This document shows, piece by piece, positions 34,601-42,009 of a DNA stretch of 64,000 nucleotides; within the stretch, counting starts at the first letter, position 1, and each line of letters starts with the position of its first letter. Below the pieces are notes generated by a model, which saw only the letters and a program-made list of their open reading frames with translations, was not told where the DNA came from and searched no databases. Origin of the DNA: QGON01 sp963691905 (GTDB lineage Bacteria; Pseudomonadota; Gammaproteobacteria; Chromatiales; Chromatiaceae); assembly GCA_963691905.1 (NCBI GenBank), contig OY829893.1:682001-746000 (forward strand), read 5' to 3'. The position numbers and the translations under genes are program-made.

Positions 34601-35395
34601 GTCCATGAACTGGGTGACAGCCAATCCGTTGACTTGAAGGTGGTTGATCAGGGTTTCCAGCAGTACCGCACCGGAGATGATGTTGGCCATGTCTGCGATC
34701 TGAGGTTGGCCATTGCTGCCATCCAGTTGGCCGTTGACAAGATCATCAGCCAGAAGCTCAATCAACTGATCGATATCGAGATTTGTGCCTGCATCGAGGA
34801 TGGCATCGCGGGTGCGGCGCAGCCACTCCCCCATCGCTTCCGATGCCTTGATGATCTGGGCGACATTGCTCTCCACAATATCGGTGTGCAGCGGGTCGTT
34901 GATCTGCTGTATGTCCAGACCAAAGGCGAATCGGTTGAGGATGGTGTTCTGTGCAGTTTGCATGTTGGCGGCGCTGAGTCCGCCGGGTAGTTTTTCCGCC
35001 AACGCCACGATCAGGCTGGAGTGGGGCGTCATGTTTGCCCTGGTTTCATCTGGCGCCAGGATGGTGCTGCGAAGATTGAACCCGGGTGCGCTTCCGGAAA
35101 CCAGGTCGGTGCCGCCAGTTGCTTCGACTGTGAGGGGGTAGTCTTCAGGCAGAACATCGACAGAGAAGTGGTAATCTGCCTGGGCGTCGGAGCTGGTGGT
35201 AGCCAGTACCTGGCCGGCAGCGTTGCGCAGGGTGACCTGAGCGTTGACTACCGGGCCGTCGCCCACGCTGCCGACAAAAGTGGTTTTGCCGGCGGTTTGA
35301 TCTGTTCCTTCGTCGCTAGTGCCGCCACCACAGGCGGCAAGCAGGAGAACCAGTAGCGTGGTGAGGATGGTTTTGGAGAAAGTAGCGTTTAACAT
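31664..35395 (-). CDS. Very large lipoprotein: Ig-like repeats plus right-handed beta-helix
   Basis: 1243 residues. Signal peptide with lipobox LLLAAC (Cys22), then a carboxypeptidase-regulatory-like domain (~40-125) and a helical region (~130-350). Four tandem ~95-residue Ig repeats (He_PIG/cadherin-like, ~357-728) each carry SGSPAG, YSFTPxASDxDGD, SITNKPxWA and ILISVTDG-type strings. A parallel beta-helix (~735-1150) is built of Asn-ladder strings such as NKILNNTIED and YNLVEGNTF, as in pectate lyases, alginate epimerases and other polysaccharide-active or adhesive proteins. A C-terminal beta domain ends PDMGAFETP. The Ig repeats are very alike at protein and DNA level. Likely a surface protein that binds or processes polysaccharide. 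Confidence 0.85.
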   Translation of the reverse strand: MLNATFSKTILTTLLVLLLAACGGGTSDEGTDQTAGKTTFVGSVGDGPVVNAQVTLRNAAGQVLATTSSDAQADYHFSVDVLPEDYPLTVEATGGTDLVSGSAPGFNLRSTILAPDETRANMTPHSSLIVALAEKLPGGLSAANMQTAQNTILNRFAFGLDIQQINDPLHTDIVESNVAQIIKASEAMGEWLRRTRDAILDAGTNLDIDQLIELLADDLVNGQLDGSNGQPQIADMANIISGAVLLETLINHLQVNGLAVTQFMDNAIATILPGSQAGTDHVLITGDLIQQTRLALAAAGNFDPTATLDDIDSGLAALTAGSDVTTVRNGLPADSTTRLDSAIQNGLQTINDGGGATNQAPAISGSPAGDVTEGSTYSFTPNASDADGDVLVFSINGKPSWASFSTATGNLSGTPGTGTAGSYGNILISVTDGTESASLASFTIVVSSNSNTNSAPTITGTPATSVAERATYTFTPSAFDADGDALSFSITNKPNWAGFDPTTGQLFGNPGYNDAGLWGDILISVTDGAESASLAVFSITVSNTNQAPVISGSPAGSVAEGSAYSFTPSASDPDGDTLVFSITNKPAWAGFDTATGQLSGTPGAGTTGSYGNILISVTDGADSASLTSFTLTVTSTANSAPSISGSPAGNATEGTAYSFTPSASDPDGDNLVFSITNKPAWASFNTASGQLSGTPGAGTEGSYSNIGISVSDGAESATLNAFQIIVTAPAPGGGNNLYVDPLIGASSCNDYDIGSRACGAGSDTAYRNLSGAAAAAAAGETVLIREGDYNEALIPQNSGTPDNYITYRNYESEQATITGTNLSPAIDISNRQYLILQGLRVHDVYRWMYALNAHHNILQYNSFLRASHGSTSAKTGLFFQESTHNKILNNTIEDSTQDNLALIKSDHNLVEGNTFVRASHTLWVIKCGNFNVIRNNYFYNEIQKIGEIYDCDNVGFDHEFTLHDATKYNLVEGNTFAKTNAYYSTSGGNGIQYAGQNGIIRQNVFYANNSGLGMQNYSPEARFTTHNRVYNNVFHKNLCGGITTMDSSVGGFEDNLFANNILNKNTDCERPDAPYQHVYRNDMSGYQFDTNNFFSGNVGDNVIGHWGSSGISLVDAQNTKPAFYVNNLEQDPQFVDEVNRDFTLESTSPMIDAGRFLTTAVGSGSGTTLVVDDAGYFYDGFGIAGEAGDEIQLQGSNETAIIVEINYASHTITLDRALSWNAGQGVALKYNGSAPDMGAFETP

Positions 35396-35495
35396 GACTG
35401 CACATCTTTTTAAAAACTGGGTAGATGTCCATATTTAACGCCAGGTTTGCCGGAAAATTTAGGGAGCCGCTTCCATAAACAACGGAGGAAGCCTC

Positions 35496-35530
35496 CCAAA
35501 TGTGAAAAATACGACCTTTTTCACATTTGG
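35496..35530. promoter_or_regulatory. 14-bp perfect inverted repeat between divergent genes
   Basis: CCAAATGTGAAAAA, seven bases, TTTTTCACATTTGG, preceded directly by a smaller palindrome GGAGG-AAG-CCTCC (35484-35496). It stands between the divergent lipoprotein gene (starts 35395) and the response regulator (starts 35675). It could be a dimeric repressor operator, or a terminator-like hairpin; no ORF is served by it as a classical terminator. Confidence 0.5.
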
Positions 35531-35674
35531 TCTGTGCGCCAGTTGGCCTTTTGCGGGAGTCGGCGGGTGGCAGCCCTTAATCCTGGTCTGGTTTCATGGA
35601 TTCAGTCAGATTGTCATCGTGGTGTAACAAATCCCCGCTTTAATTGGGCAGTGACCCATTTTCTGGAACCTGAG

Positions 35675-36367
35675 ATGGTTGCCCCAAAGATATTAGCTGT
35701 TGATGATGAACCCGCCGTGCTGGAGATGCTTCGTTTCGTTCTGGAGCAAGAGGGTTTTTTTGCCGTGGTGGCGGAGGATGCCAGCGGCGCCATAAGACAG
35801 ATACGGCATTCGCCACCGGATCTGATCCTGCTTGACTGGATGCTGCCGGGCATGAGCGGTATCGATTTGGCCTCACGCCTGAAGTCGGATCAAAAAACCG
35901 CATCGATCCCGATCATTATGCTCACAGCCAAAGATGAGGACGCTGACAAGGTCAAGGGCCTAGATAGCGGTGTCGAAGACTATGTAACCAAACCCTTCTC
36001 CGCCCGCGAACTAATGGCGCGGACCCGTTCCGTGCTGCGGCGCATCTCTCCGCAATTCAACGAGGACAAAGTTGAGTGTAGTGAACTTTGTCTCGATCCG
36101 GTAAGTCATCGTGTGTCAGTGCGGGATAAAACCGTTGAACTGGGGCCCACGGAGTTTCGACTGCTGCATTTCTTTATGACACATCGAGAACGGGTCTACT
36201 CCCGCTCACAGCTGCTCGACCGGGTTTGGGGTGCCAATGTTTACATCGAAGAGCGCACAATCGATGTGCATATCCGTCGCCTGCGCAAGGCATTGGAACC
36301 TTTTGCGTTGGAAATTTTGGTGCAGACGGTACGTGGTGTCGGTTACCGTTTTTCTCCTCAGTCCTGA
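35675..36367 (+). CDS. OmpR/PhoB-family response regulator (orphan)
   Basis: 230 residues. The receiver domain (~1-120) has the acidic pair DDEP, the phospho-acceptor Asp in LILLDWMLPGMSG (~53) and Lys in YVTKPFSARELMAR (~103). The C-terminal winged helix (~130-228) has ELGPTEFRLLHFFMTHRERV and ERTIDVHIRRLRKALEP, closest to PhoB by eye. ATG 35675 begins the receiver domain, with GGAA eight bases upstream; the frame is open a further 76 codons without protein-like content. No histidine kinase gene is adjacent, and no pho genes are nearby, so phosphate control is unproven. Confidence 0.9.
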   Translation: MVAPKILAVDDEPAVLEMLRFVLEQEGFFAVVAEDASGAIRQIRHSPPDLILLDWMLPGMSGIDLASRLKSDQKTASIPIIMLTAKDEDADKVKGLDSGVEDYVTKPFSARELMARTRSVLRRISPQFNEDKVECSELCLDPVSHRVSVRDKTVELGPTEFRLLHFFMTHRERVYSRSQLLDRVWGANVYIEERTIDVHIRRLRKALEPFALEILVQTVRGVGYRFSPQS

Positions 36368-36433
36368 TATGGCACTGTCCCGCTCATTAATGGGCTTTAG
36401 CGTTTCCGGATAAACACTAACTATTTTAATGAA

Positions 36434-36464
36434 TGCCCGATCCGCTGCGCTTGATCGGGCCTGC
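36434..36464. repeat. REP-like palindrome, copy E (single arm)
   Basis: GCCCGATCCGCTGCGCTT followed by GATCGGGCCTGC, one of the two hairpins of the family. It stands in the 136-base gap between the convergent response-regulator and priA genes and might end transcripts of either. Confidence 0.7.
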
Positions 36465-36503
36465 AGGGCCTGTCGAGGGTATCCCCATAGTGTTAACAGG
36501 TTC

Positions 36504-38717
36504 CTAGAACATCTCCTGCGGATCGACATCCACCGACCAGCGTACCTTGCGCGCGTTGGGCAGTCTCTCCAGTTGGGCGATCCACTGCCTGAGCCACTGC
36601 TGCAGATTGCCGCGGTCGTTGGCCTGGATCAGCAGATGAGCGCGTACTTTGCCTGCCCGTCGTTCCATGGGTGCAGGAACGGGCCCCCAGAAACTCAGCT
36701 TGTCAGCCCCGGAAATCTGTTTCCCGGCAGTTGCCGCCATCTCCAGAAAATCGTTCGGATCGGTTTTTCCTGTCGCTTCCGCACGCAGCAGCACCTGGTA
36801 GCTGAAGGGAGGCAGTTCTGCCAGGCGCCGTTCGGCTAACGCCTCTTGCGCAAAGGCCCCGTAGCCCCGGCTGATCAGGGTGTGCAGTAGTGGATGGTCC
36901 GGGTGACGGGTCTGAATCAATACCCGCCCCGGTTTGTCGGCCCGGCCGGCCCGGCCCGCCACCTGCATGAGCAGTTGCGCCATACGTTCCGAGGCGCGGT
37001 AGTCGGTGCCGAAGAGTCCCTGGTCGATATCGATAATGCCCACCAATGTGACGTCAGGAAAGTGGTGACCCTTGGCCAGCATCTGGGTGCCGATGAGCAG
37101 TGGAAAATGCCCGGCACGAATCCCTTCCAGCAATTGTTCCAGGCTGCCTTTGCGCCGGGTGGAATCCCGGTCGATGCGGGCGATGGGCGTATCGGGAAAG
37201 TGCTGCTGTAGCGCGGTTTCGAGTCGTTCGGTGCCTTGTCCCAGCGGGCGCAGTTCAGGGCTGCCGCATTCCGGGCAGTGCGCCGGTTGGCGTCGTTGAT
37301 GGCCGCAGTGGTGGCACCAGAGCAGTTTGCCGTTGAGGTGCAGTGTCATACGTGCGTCGCAGCGGGGGCAGTCGGAGAGCCAGCCGCAGGCGTGGCAGGT
37401 GATGACCGGTGCAAAGCCGCGTCGGTTGAGAAAGAGCATCGCCTGCTCTCCGCGTTGCAGGGTTTTGCCAATGTTTTTCAACAACGCAGGGGAGAGTCCA
37501 CCATCGAGCCTGATATTCCGAATATCCAGCAGGTCCATCTTCGGCAGGCTGGCTCCCCCCACCCGCTCCGGCAGCGCGATGTGCCGGTAACGCTGCAGCT
37601 CCACATTGCGCAGACTTTCAAGGGAAGGTGTCGCAGAGCCGAGCAGCACCGGACACCCTGCGCGGCTGGCCCGCACCACCGCGAGGTCCCGGGCAGAGTA
37701 ACGAAACCCCTCCTGCTGCTTGAAGGAGATATCGTGCTCTTCGTCGACGATGATCAGTCCCAATTCCGGCATGGGGGTAAATATGGCGGAGCGGGTGCCC
37801 ACCAACACCCTGGTCGTCCCATCGCGGACCGAGAGCCAGTTGCGTTCGCGTTCACCATCCGCGAGGCCCGAATGGAGCAGTGAAACGCTGCCGCCGAGTC
37901 GCCGTTCGAAGCGACGGATCAGCTGTGGGGTGAGGCCGATCTCCGGTACCAGCACTAGGGCCTGCTCGCCCCGCTGCAGGGCCATCTCGATGAGCGAGAG
38001 ATAGACTTCGGTTTTGCCGCTACCGGTAACGCCTTCCAGCAGAAAGGGGGCAAAACCGCCGAAGTGGGAAACGACCTCCCCGATCACCGCATTCTGTGTC
38101 TCTGTCAGGGTGAGGCTGGTGGCTGTGACTTTGTCCAGATGATCAGCAGCTTGGGTCTCAAGCAAAACGGGTTCGATCCAGCCCTTTTGCCGCAAGGTTC
38201 GCAGTACGGCGCTGCAGTCACCACACTTTTGTGCCAGGTGGTTTGCGGTGAGTCCTTCTCTTGTGGTCGACAGGGCCTGCATGAGGTGCAGCTGTTTCGG
38301 GGCGCGCTTCAGGCTGGCGGGTTCGACGGCCCGGCCCGCCTGCGTCTGCCGCCATCCTTTTTGGCCGCTGCCGGTGGGTAGTGCACATTTGCGCAGTTTC
38401 ACAGGCAAGGCATGGAAAAGCACGTCCCCAAGGGGATGCTGATAGTAGTCTGCGCTCCAGTGCAGCAGGGAGATGTCCTCTGCGCGAAGCAGGGCTTCCT
38501 GGTCGATGACCGTCTCAATCTCTTTCAGACGGTCGCTTGAAACTTCACTGTGGGAGGGGGTATCCCAGAGTATGCCGCAACGGCTGCCTCGGCCAAAGGG
38601 CACTTTGAGGCGTATGCCGGGAGTGAGATCTGTCCCAATCTCCACTGTTGGAAGGTAATCGAACAAGGTGCGCAGGGGTCCCGGCAGGGCGACGCGGAGA
38701 AAGCGGTGACTCGTCAT
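36504..38717 (-). CDS. priA: Primosomal protein N' (PriA helicase)
   Basis: 737-residue 3'-5' superfamily 2 helicase that restarts stalled replication forks. Walker A GVTGSGKTEVYLSL (~res 228), DEEH-box LIIVDEEHDISFKQQ, and helicase motif VAGRAGRADKPGRVLIQT are present. The zinc-binding insertion has the usual paired cysteines: CHACGWLSDCPRCD and CHHCGHQRRQPAHCPECG (~res 440-480). The N-terminal 3'-DNA-binding domain starts RVALPGPLRTLFDYLP. No sign of inactivation. Confidence 0.96.
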   Translation of the reverse strand: MTSHRFLRVALPGPLRTLFDYLPTVEIGTDLTPGIRLKVPFGRGSRCGILWDTPSHSEVSSDRLKEIETVIDQEALLRAEDISLLHWSADYYQHPLGDVLFHALPVKLRKCALPTGSGQKGWRQTQAGRAVEPASLKRAPKQLHLMQALSTTREGLTANHLAQKCGDCSAVLRTLRQKGWIEPVLLETQAADHLDKVTATSLTLTETQNAVIGEVVSHFGGFAPFLLEGVTGSGKTEVYLSLIEMALQRGEQALVLVPEIGLTPQLIRRFERRLGGSVSLLHSGLADGERERNWLSVRDGTTRVLVGTRSAIFTPMPELGLIIVDEEHDISFKQQEGFRYSARDLAVVRASRAGCPVLLGSATPSLESLRNVELQRYRHIALPERVGGASLPKMDLLDIRNIRLDGGLSPALLKNIGKTLQRGEQAMLFLNRRGFAPVITCHACGWLSDCPRCDARMTLHLNGKLLWCHHCGHQRRQPAHCPECGSPELRPLGQGTERLETALQQHFPDTPIARIDRDSTRRKGSLEQLLEGIRAGHFPLLIGTQMLAKGHHFPDVTLVGIIDIDQGLFGTDYRASERMAQLLMQVAGRAGRADKPGRVLIQTRHPDHPLLHTLISRGYGAFAQEALAERRLAELPPFSYQVLLRAEATGKTDPNDFLEMAATAGKQISGADKLSFWGPVPAPMERRAGKVRAHLLIQANDRGNLQQWLRQWIAQLERLPNARKVRWSVDVDPQEMF

Positions 38718-38735
38718 GCCGGGACTCTAACATTA

Positions 38736-38952
38736 GCCCGAATCTTTCACGAATTATGCTTGATCTCGCTTGTTTATTGATCCCACAAGAAATATTTGTT
38801 CGGCGCATCCCTGCGCCTTACGCGATAATTCGCTCCTGGCGAATTGTTCTTCAGTTGGCCGTAATCATTGATACGCCACTCCTTCGGATATTTCCTTAGT
38901 GAACTCAATATCCTGCGCGTTATCGGCGCAAATTCATGAAATCTTTGGGCCA
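38736..38952. mobile_element. Candidate MITE-like element (~217 bp) with imperfect ends
   Basis: The left end AGCCCGAATCTTTCACGAATT and the reverse complement of the right end, GGCCCAAAGATTTCATGAATT, match at about 16 of 21 positions. The interior has no ORF but further inverted matter (GCGATAATTCG, CGAATTATGC). It directly abuts the solitary MITE end at 38953, so this 755-base gap between priA and the sigma operon appears to have taken several insertions. Confidence 0.35.
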
Positions 38953-38975
38953 GGAGGCTGTCGGGTTTAACCGTT
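38953..38975. repeat. Solitary end of the 17049-17188 MITE family
   Basis: AGGAGGCTGTCGGGTTTA followed by ACCGTTTACTG matches the left end of the element at 17049 over about 25 bases with one or two changes. I could not find a partner end nearby, so this looks like a remnant or a one-ended copy. Confidence 0.45.
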
Positions 38976-39084
38976 TACTGCGAAAATTACCGGGGATGAA
39001 CCCAATCAGTTTTTGAACGAGATGAAAAACTGTGTCTCTGTCAGTAAAATCACTGACTTAGCGGTGAAGTTTGTGGTTGCGAGG

Positions 39085-39298
39085 TTTTCCACAGAATCTG
39101 TGGATAACTCTGTGGGGGAAATCAGGGGGTTTGCCTCCAGGCCTTGGAAATAGTGGGGGTTTGTTATTCTGTGCAATATTTGCGCTATTTTGTAAAGTAC
39201 TTATAAAACAATGACTTATATAATATTATCTGTTTCTTATTTGCGAAATGTGTCGCGTGGGAGAAAATTCCTGTAGAGAAACAGGCAGTTGTGAATAA
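39085..39298. promoter_or_regulatory. DnaA-box cluster with AT-rich tract in a 755-bp gene-free gap
   Basis: Three matches to the DnaA consensus TTWTNCACA are visible: TTTTCCACA at 39085-39093 (plus), TTATCCACA at 39099-39107 (minus strand, perfect) and TTATTCACA at 39290-39298 (minus strand). Between the second and third lies an AT-rich run (about 39150-39245) including TTATAAAACAATGACTTATA. The layout resembles a small origin or DnaA-controlled promoter. No dnaA, dnaN or plasmid rep gene is near. Confidence 0.4.
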
Positions 39299-39472
39299 GC
39301 AAGTCTGTTTGACGGCGCGGATTGATTGTTTTGGCGGGTTGTCAACCCTTTCCAGGCTGAAACGTTAGAGAGTATGGGGATAGGGCATCTGCGGCTTCTG
39401 GTGGCGGTTTCCACGTCCGTGCATAATCACAGTGTGAAGTGGGCGTGGGGAGGCCGGAGTGGAGACTCTGCT

Positions 39473-40033
39473 TTGAGGCGGGACCGAACGGAACAGAATC
39501 AGCAGGCGTTGGATGCATTTCTTGCCGGAGTCGAACGTCGGGCTTTTCTCATGGCACGGAGCGCAACCGGGCAGCCTGAGGAAGCGTTGGACCTGGTGCA
39601 GGATGCCATGCTTGCCTTTGTCCGTGGTTATGGAAAGCGGCCGGAAGATGAGTGGGGGGCGCTGTTCCACCGAGTGATGCAGAATCGTATCCGCGACTGG
39701 TATCGCCGCCATAAGGTCCGCAGCCGCTGGCGGGTCTGGTTCGGTGGCGAAAAGGCGGATGATCGGCGGGAAGACCCGATCCAGACTGCACCGGATCCGG
39801 CGATGCCGGATCCTGCCCGTGCACTGGCGCGCAGCGATGCGGGGGATGCCTTGGTAGAGGCGGTTGAGGCCCTGCCGCTACGCCAGCAGCAGGCATTTAT
39901 TTTGCGCACCCTTGAGGGTCTCGATGTGGCGCAGACTGCGGCAGCGATGGGTTGTTCCGCTGGCAGTGTCAAGACCCACCTTTCGCGCGCCATGCAGGCG
40001 TTGCGAAAAAAACTGAAAGATCATTGGCCATGA
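39473..40033 (+). CDS. RNA polymerase sigma factor, sigma-70/ECF type
   Basis: 186 residues with region 2 (~20-90: EEALDLVQDAMLAFVRGYG, FHRVMQNRIRDWYRRHK) and region 4 (~128-183: LPLRQQQAFILRTLEGLDVAQTAAAMGCSAGSVKTHLSRAM). I place the start at TTG 39473 (giving MRRDRTEQNQQ) because GGAG lies eight bases upstream; longer forms from 39374 or 39434 are open but the extra residues do not look like a sigma factor. First of five genes joined by ATGA or TGATG overlaps. Target promoters unknown. Confidence 0.85.
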   Translation: MRRDRTEQNQQALDAFLAGVERRAFLMARSATGQPEEALDLVQDAMLAFVRGYGKRPEDEWGALFHRVMQNRIRDWYRRHKVRSRWRVWFGGEKADDRREDPIQTAPDPAMPDPARALARSDAGDALVEAVEALPLRQQQAFILRTLEGLDVAQTAAAMGCSAGSVKTHLSRAMQALRKKLKDHWP

Positions 40034-40434
40034 ACAGAGAGCAGGACAAGGCATTTTCATATTGGGCGAAATCCAGGCTCGATGAGCAGATGGAGACGCT
40101 CGATGGAGACACGCTCTCCCGTCTGCGGCAGATACGCGCCAATGCGGTGCAGGAGGCCCAGTTGCAGAGAGGCACACTCTGGCGTCGGGGTTTGGCCTTT
40201 GCCGGTGTGGATGGCGGGGTCAATGGTATGCCTTGGATACCTGTTGGCGGCTTGGCGATGGTGGCGATGCTTTTGGTCGTTTCTGTGTTGTTCATGCAGC
40301 GGTCGGTTGATGGTATCTCTCCGGATATTCTGCCTGTCATGGAGATCATTGCCGCGGAGGATGAGATAGAGCTCTATGAGAACTTGGATTTCTATCGTTG
40401 GCTGGAGGCGGGTGCAACGGATGGTTCTGCATGA
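40030..40434 (+). CDS. Small membrane protein, putative anti-sigma factor (DUF3619-like)
   Basis: 134 residues. A cytosolic helical N-terminus (~1-70, EQDKAFSYWAKSRLDEQMETL) is followed by one membrane helix WIPVGGLAMVAMLLVVSVLFM (shown in part; ~res 69-89) and an acidic periplasmic tail ending YENLDFYRWLEAG. The FYRWLE ending resembles DUF3619 proteins that follow sigma genes in other proteobacteria. Topology and its four-base overlap with the sigma gene suggest an anti-sigma role, not directly shown. Confidence 0.65.
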   Translation: MNREQDKAFSYWAKSRLDEQMETLDGDTLSRLRQIRANAVQEAQLQRGTLWRRGLAFAGVDGGVNGMPWIPVGGLAMVAMLLVVSVLFMQRSVDGISPDILPVMEIIAAEDEIELYENLDFYRWLEAGATDGSA

Positions 40435-40661
40435 ATTCGTCAAAAAGACGCATGCCGATGGCACTTATCTGTTTTGGAATCCTGACAAAGAGTGCCATGG
40501 CAGAAGAGGCTCTTTCGATGGAGATGCTGGAGTACCTGGCGGCATGGGGGGAGCAGGAAGACGGCGAGTTGGTGGATCCGGTGGAGTTGCTGGAACCATC
40601 GTCGCAGCTGGAGGTGTTTATGCCGGAGGACACACTGTCGGTGGAGGGGGTACAAAGATGA
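40431..40661 (+). CDS. Small exported acidic protein of the sigma operon
   Basis: 76 residues. Basic start MNSSKRRMP, a hydrophobic core and a likely AMA-EE cleavage site near residue 24, then an acidic mature part EMLEYLAAWGEQEDGELVDP. The LEYLAAWGE string is similar to the end of the preceding protein (DFYRWLEAG) and to small proteins found in comparable sigma clusters. It overlaps both neighbours by four bases. Function unknown. Confidence 0.55.
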   Translation: MNSSKRRMPMALICFGILTKSAMAEEALSMEMLEYLAAWGEQEDGELVDPVELLEPSSQLEVFMPEDTLSVEGVQR

Positions 40662-41128
40662 AGAGACGCTTTAGTCTCGGTCTCGTGATGTTGTTATGCT
40701 GCCTCTCTCTGCTGGCTGGGCCGCTGTTGGCTGAGGGTGTTGCTTGGGAAGATCTGTCGCCCAAAGAGCAGAGGCTGCTGAAAGCGGTGGAACCTAATTG
40801 GGATGCGCTGCCGGAAGAGAAGCAGAAGCTGTTGCGCAAAGGCGCTAACCGCTGGCACAAAATGACGCCTGAACAGAAGTCGAAGGCCAGGAAAAACCTG
40901 GCACGCTGGAAATTGTTGTCCGAGGGAGAGAAGCAGCAGCTGACCAGCAAATATGAGTTGTTCCGAAAGCTGAGTCCGGAACAGAAAAAAAAGCTGCGTA
41001 AACGCCGCGAGTGGTTTAACAATCTGTCACCGGAAAAGAAGCGTAAGTTGCGGCAGCGATGGCAAAAGTTGAAGCATGACCCGCGAGCAGAACAGAAGAT
41101 CAAACGCTGGCTGGATCGGCAGCCCTGA
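40658..41128 (+). CDS. DUF3106-family exported protein
   Basis: 156 residues with a signal peptide (LGLVMLLCCLSLLAGPLLAEG) and five imperfect repeats of a W-x-x-LSPEQ-x-x-L type unit: WEDLSPKEQRLL, WDALPEEKQKLL, WHKMTPEQKSKA, FRKLSPEQKKKL, FNNLSPEKKRKL. The mature protein is very basic. This is DUF3106, regularly found after a sigma factor and a small membrane protein. Resembles periplasmic helical stress proteins (Spy/CpxP-like heptads) but no activity is known. ATGA-coupled on both sides. Confidence 0.8.
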   Translation: MKRRFSLGLVMLLCCLSLLAGPLLAEGVAWEDLSPKEQRLLKAVEPNWDALPEEKQKLLRKGANRWHKMTPEQKSKARKNLARWKLLSEGEKQQLTSKYELFRKLSPEQKKKLRKRREWFNNLSPEKKRKLRQRWQKLKHDPRAEQKIKRWLDRQP

Positions 41129-42009
41129 TGCCTAACTGGCAGTCCATCGTTGACCATATCGGTGAGGCCATTGGTGAGCCTTTCAGTCCGTCCACCCCAC
41201 GTTCCGTCGGCGGAGGATGTATCAACTCCGCAGTCAAACTTCAGGACGCCAAACGTACGGTTTTCGTGAAGTTCAATCGCGCGGCACTACTCGATATGTT
41301 CGAGGCCGAGTCGGCGGGACTGAATGAGATGACGGCCACCGGCACCATTCGCATTCCGCAACCCTACTGTACCGGTGTGGTCGATGGTCAGGCCTATCTT
41401 GCCATGGAGTATCTGGAGTTGGGACGCAGTGGTTCTGAGGGTGCTGTATTGGCCGGGCGGCAGTTGGCTGAGATGCACCGGACTGTACAGCCTGAGTTTG
41501 GCTGGTGGCGGGACAACACCATCGGCTCAACGTTTCAGTCGAACACGCCGGACGAAAGCTGGCCGCTTTTCTGGCAGCGCCGGCGCCTCGGTTTTCAGCT
41601 TGAACTTGCCGGCCGCAATGGCTATGGCGGGGCACTACAGCGCATGGGGGAACGGCTTCTGTCAGCATGTCCTGCGCTGCTCGATCATAGTCCCAAGGCA
41701 TCCCTGCTGCATGGAGACCTCTGGGGCGGAAATTTAGCCTACGATCTCCAGGGTAATCCAGTTATCTTCGATCCGGCTGTCTATTTTGGAGACCGTGAGG
41801 CAGATCTGGCGATGACTGAGCTGTTCGGTGGTTTCGGCGGTGACTTCTATGCAGCTTACCATGAGGCCTGGCCGTTGGATTCAGGTTACTCTACCCGCAA
41901 GACGCTTTACAATCTTTATCATATCCTCAACCACCTGAATCTTTTTGGTGGTGGTTATCTGGGACAGGCGAGCGGGATGATGGAGCGACTGTTTGCCGAA
42001 TTGGGTTGA
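41128..42009 (+). CDS. Fructosamine kinase family protein
   Basis: 293 residues, aminoglycoside-phosphotransferase fold. Glycine-rich SVGGGCINSAVKL opens the kinase core; the catalytic loop is SLLHGDLWGGNLAYD (~res 191-205) and the metal-binding segment is VIFDPAVYFGDREADLAM (~212-229). Relatives (E. coli YniA, fructosamine-3-kinase) phosphorylate ribulosamines or fructosamines and so help to undo protein glycation. It is the last gene of the sigma operon, its ATG overlapping the DUF3106 stop by one base. Confidence 0.9.
   Translation: MPNWQSIVDHIGEAIGEPFSPSTPRSVGGGCINSAVKLQDAKRTVFVKFNRAALLDMFEAESAGLNEMTATGTIRIPQPYCTGVVDGQAYLAMEYLELGRSGSEGAVLAGRQLAEMHRTVQPEFGWWRDNTIGSTFQSNTPDESWPLFWQRRRLGFQLELAGRNGYGGALQRMGERLLSACPALLDHSPKASLLHGDLWGGNLAYDLQGNPVIFDPAVYFGDREADLAMTELFGGFGGDFYAAYHEAWPLDSGYSTRKTLYNLYHILNHLNLFGGGYLGQASGMMERLFAELG

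Noticed and set aside
38718..39472. Broken transposase or small gene in the 755-base gap
   Set aside because: No frame with protein-like content in any direction; only repeats, DnaA-box matches and AT-rich sequence.
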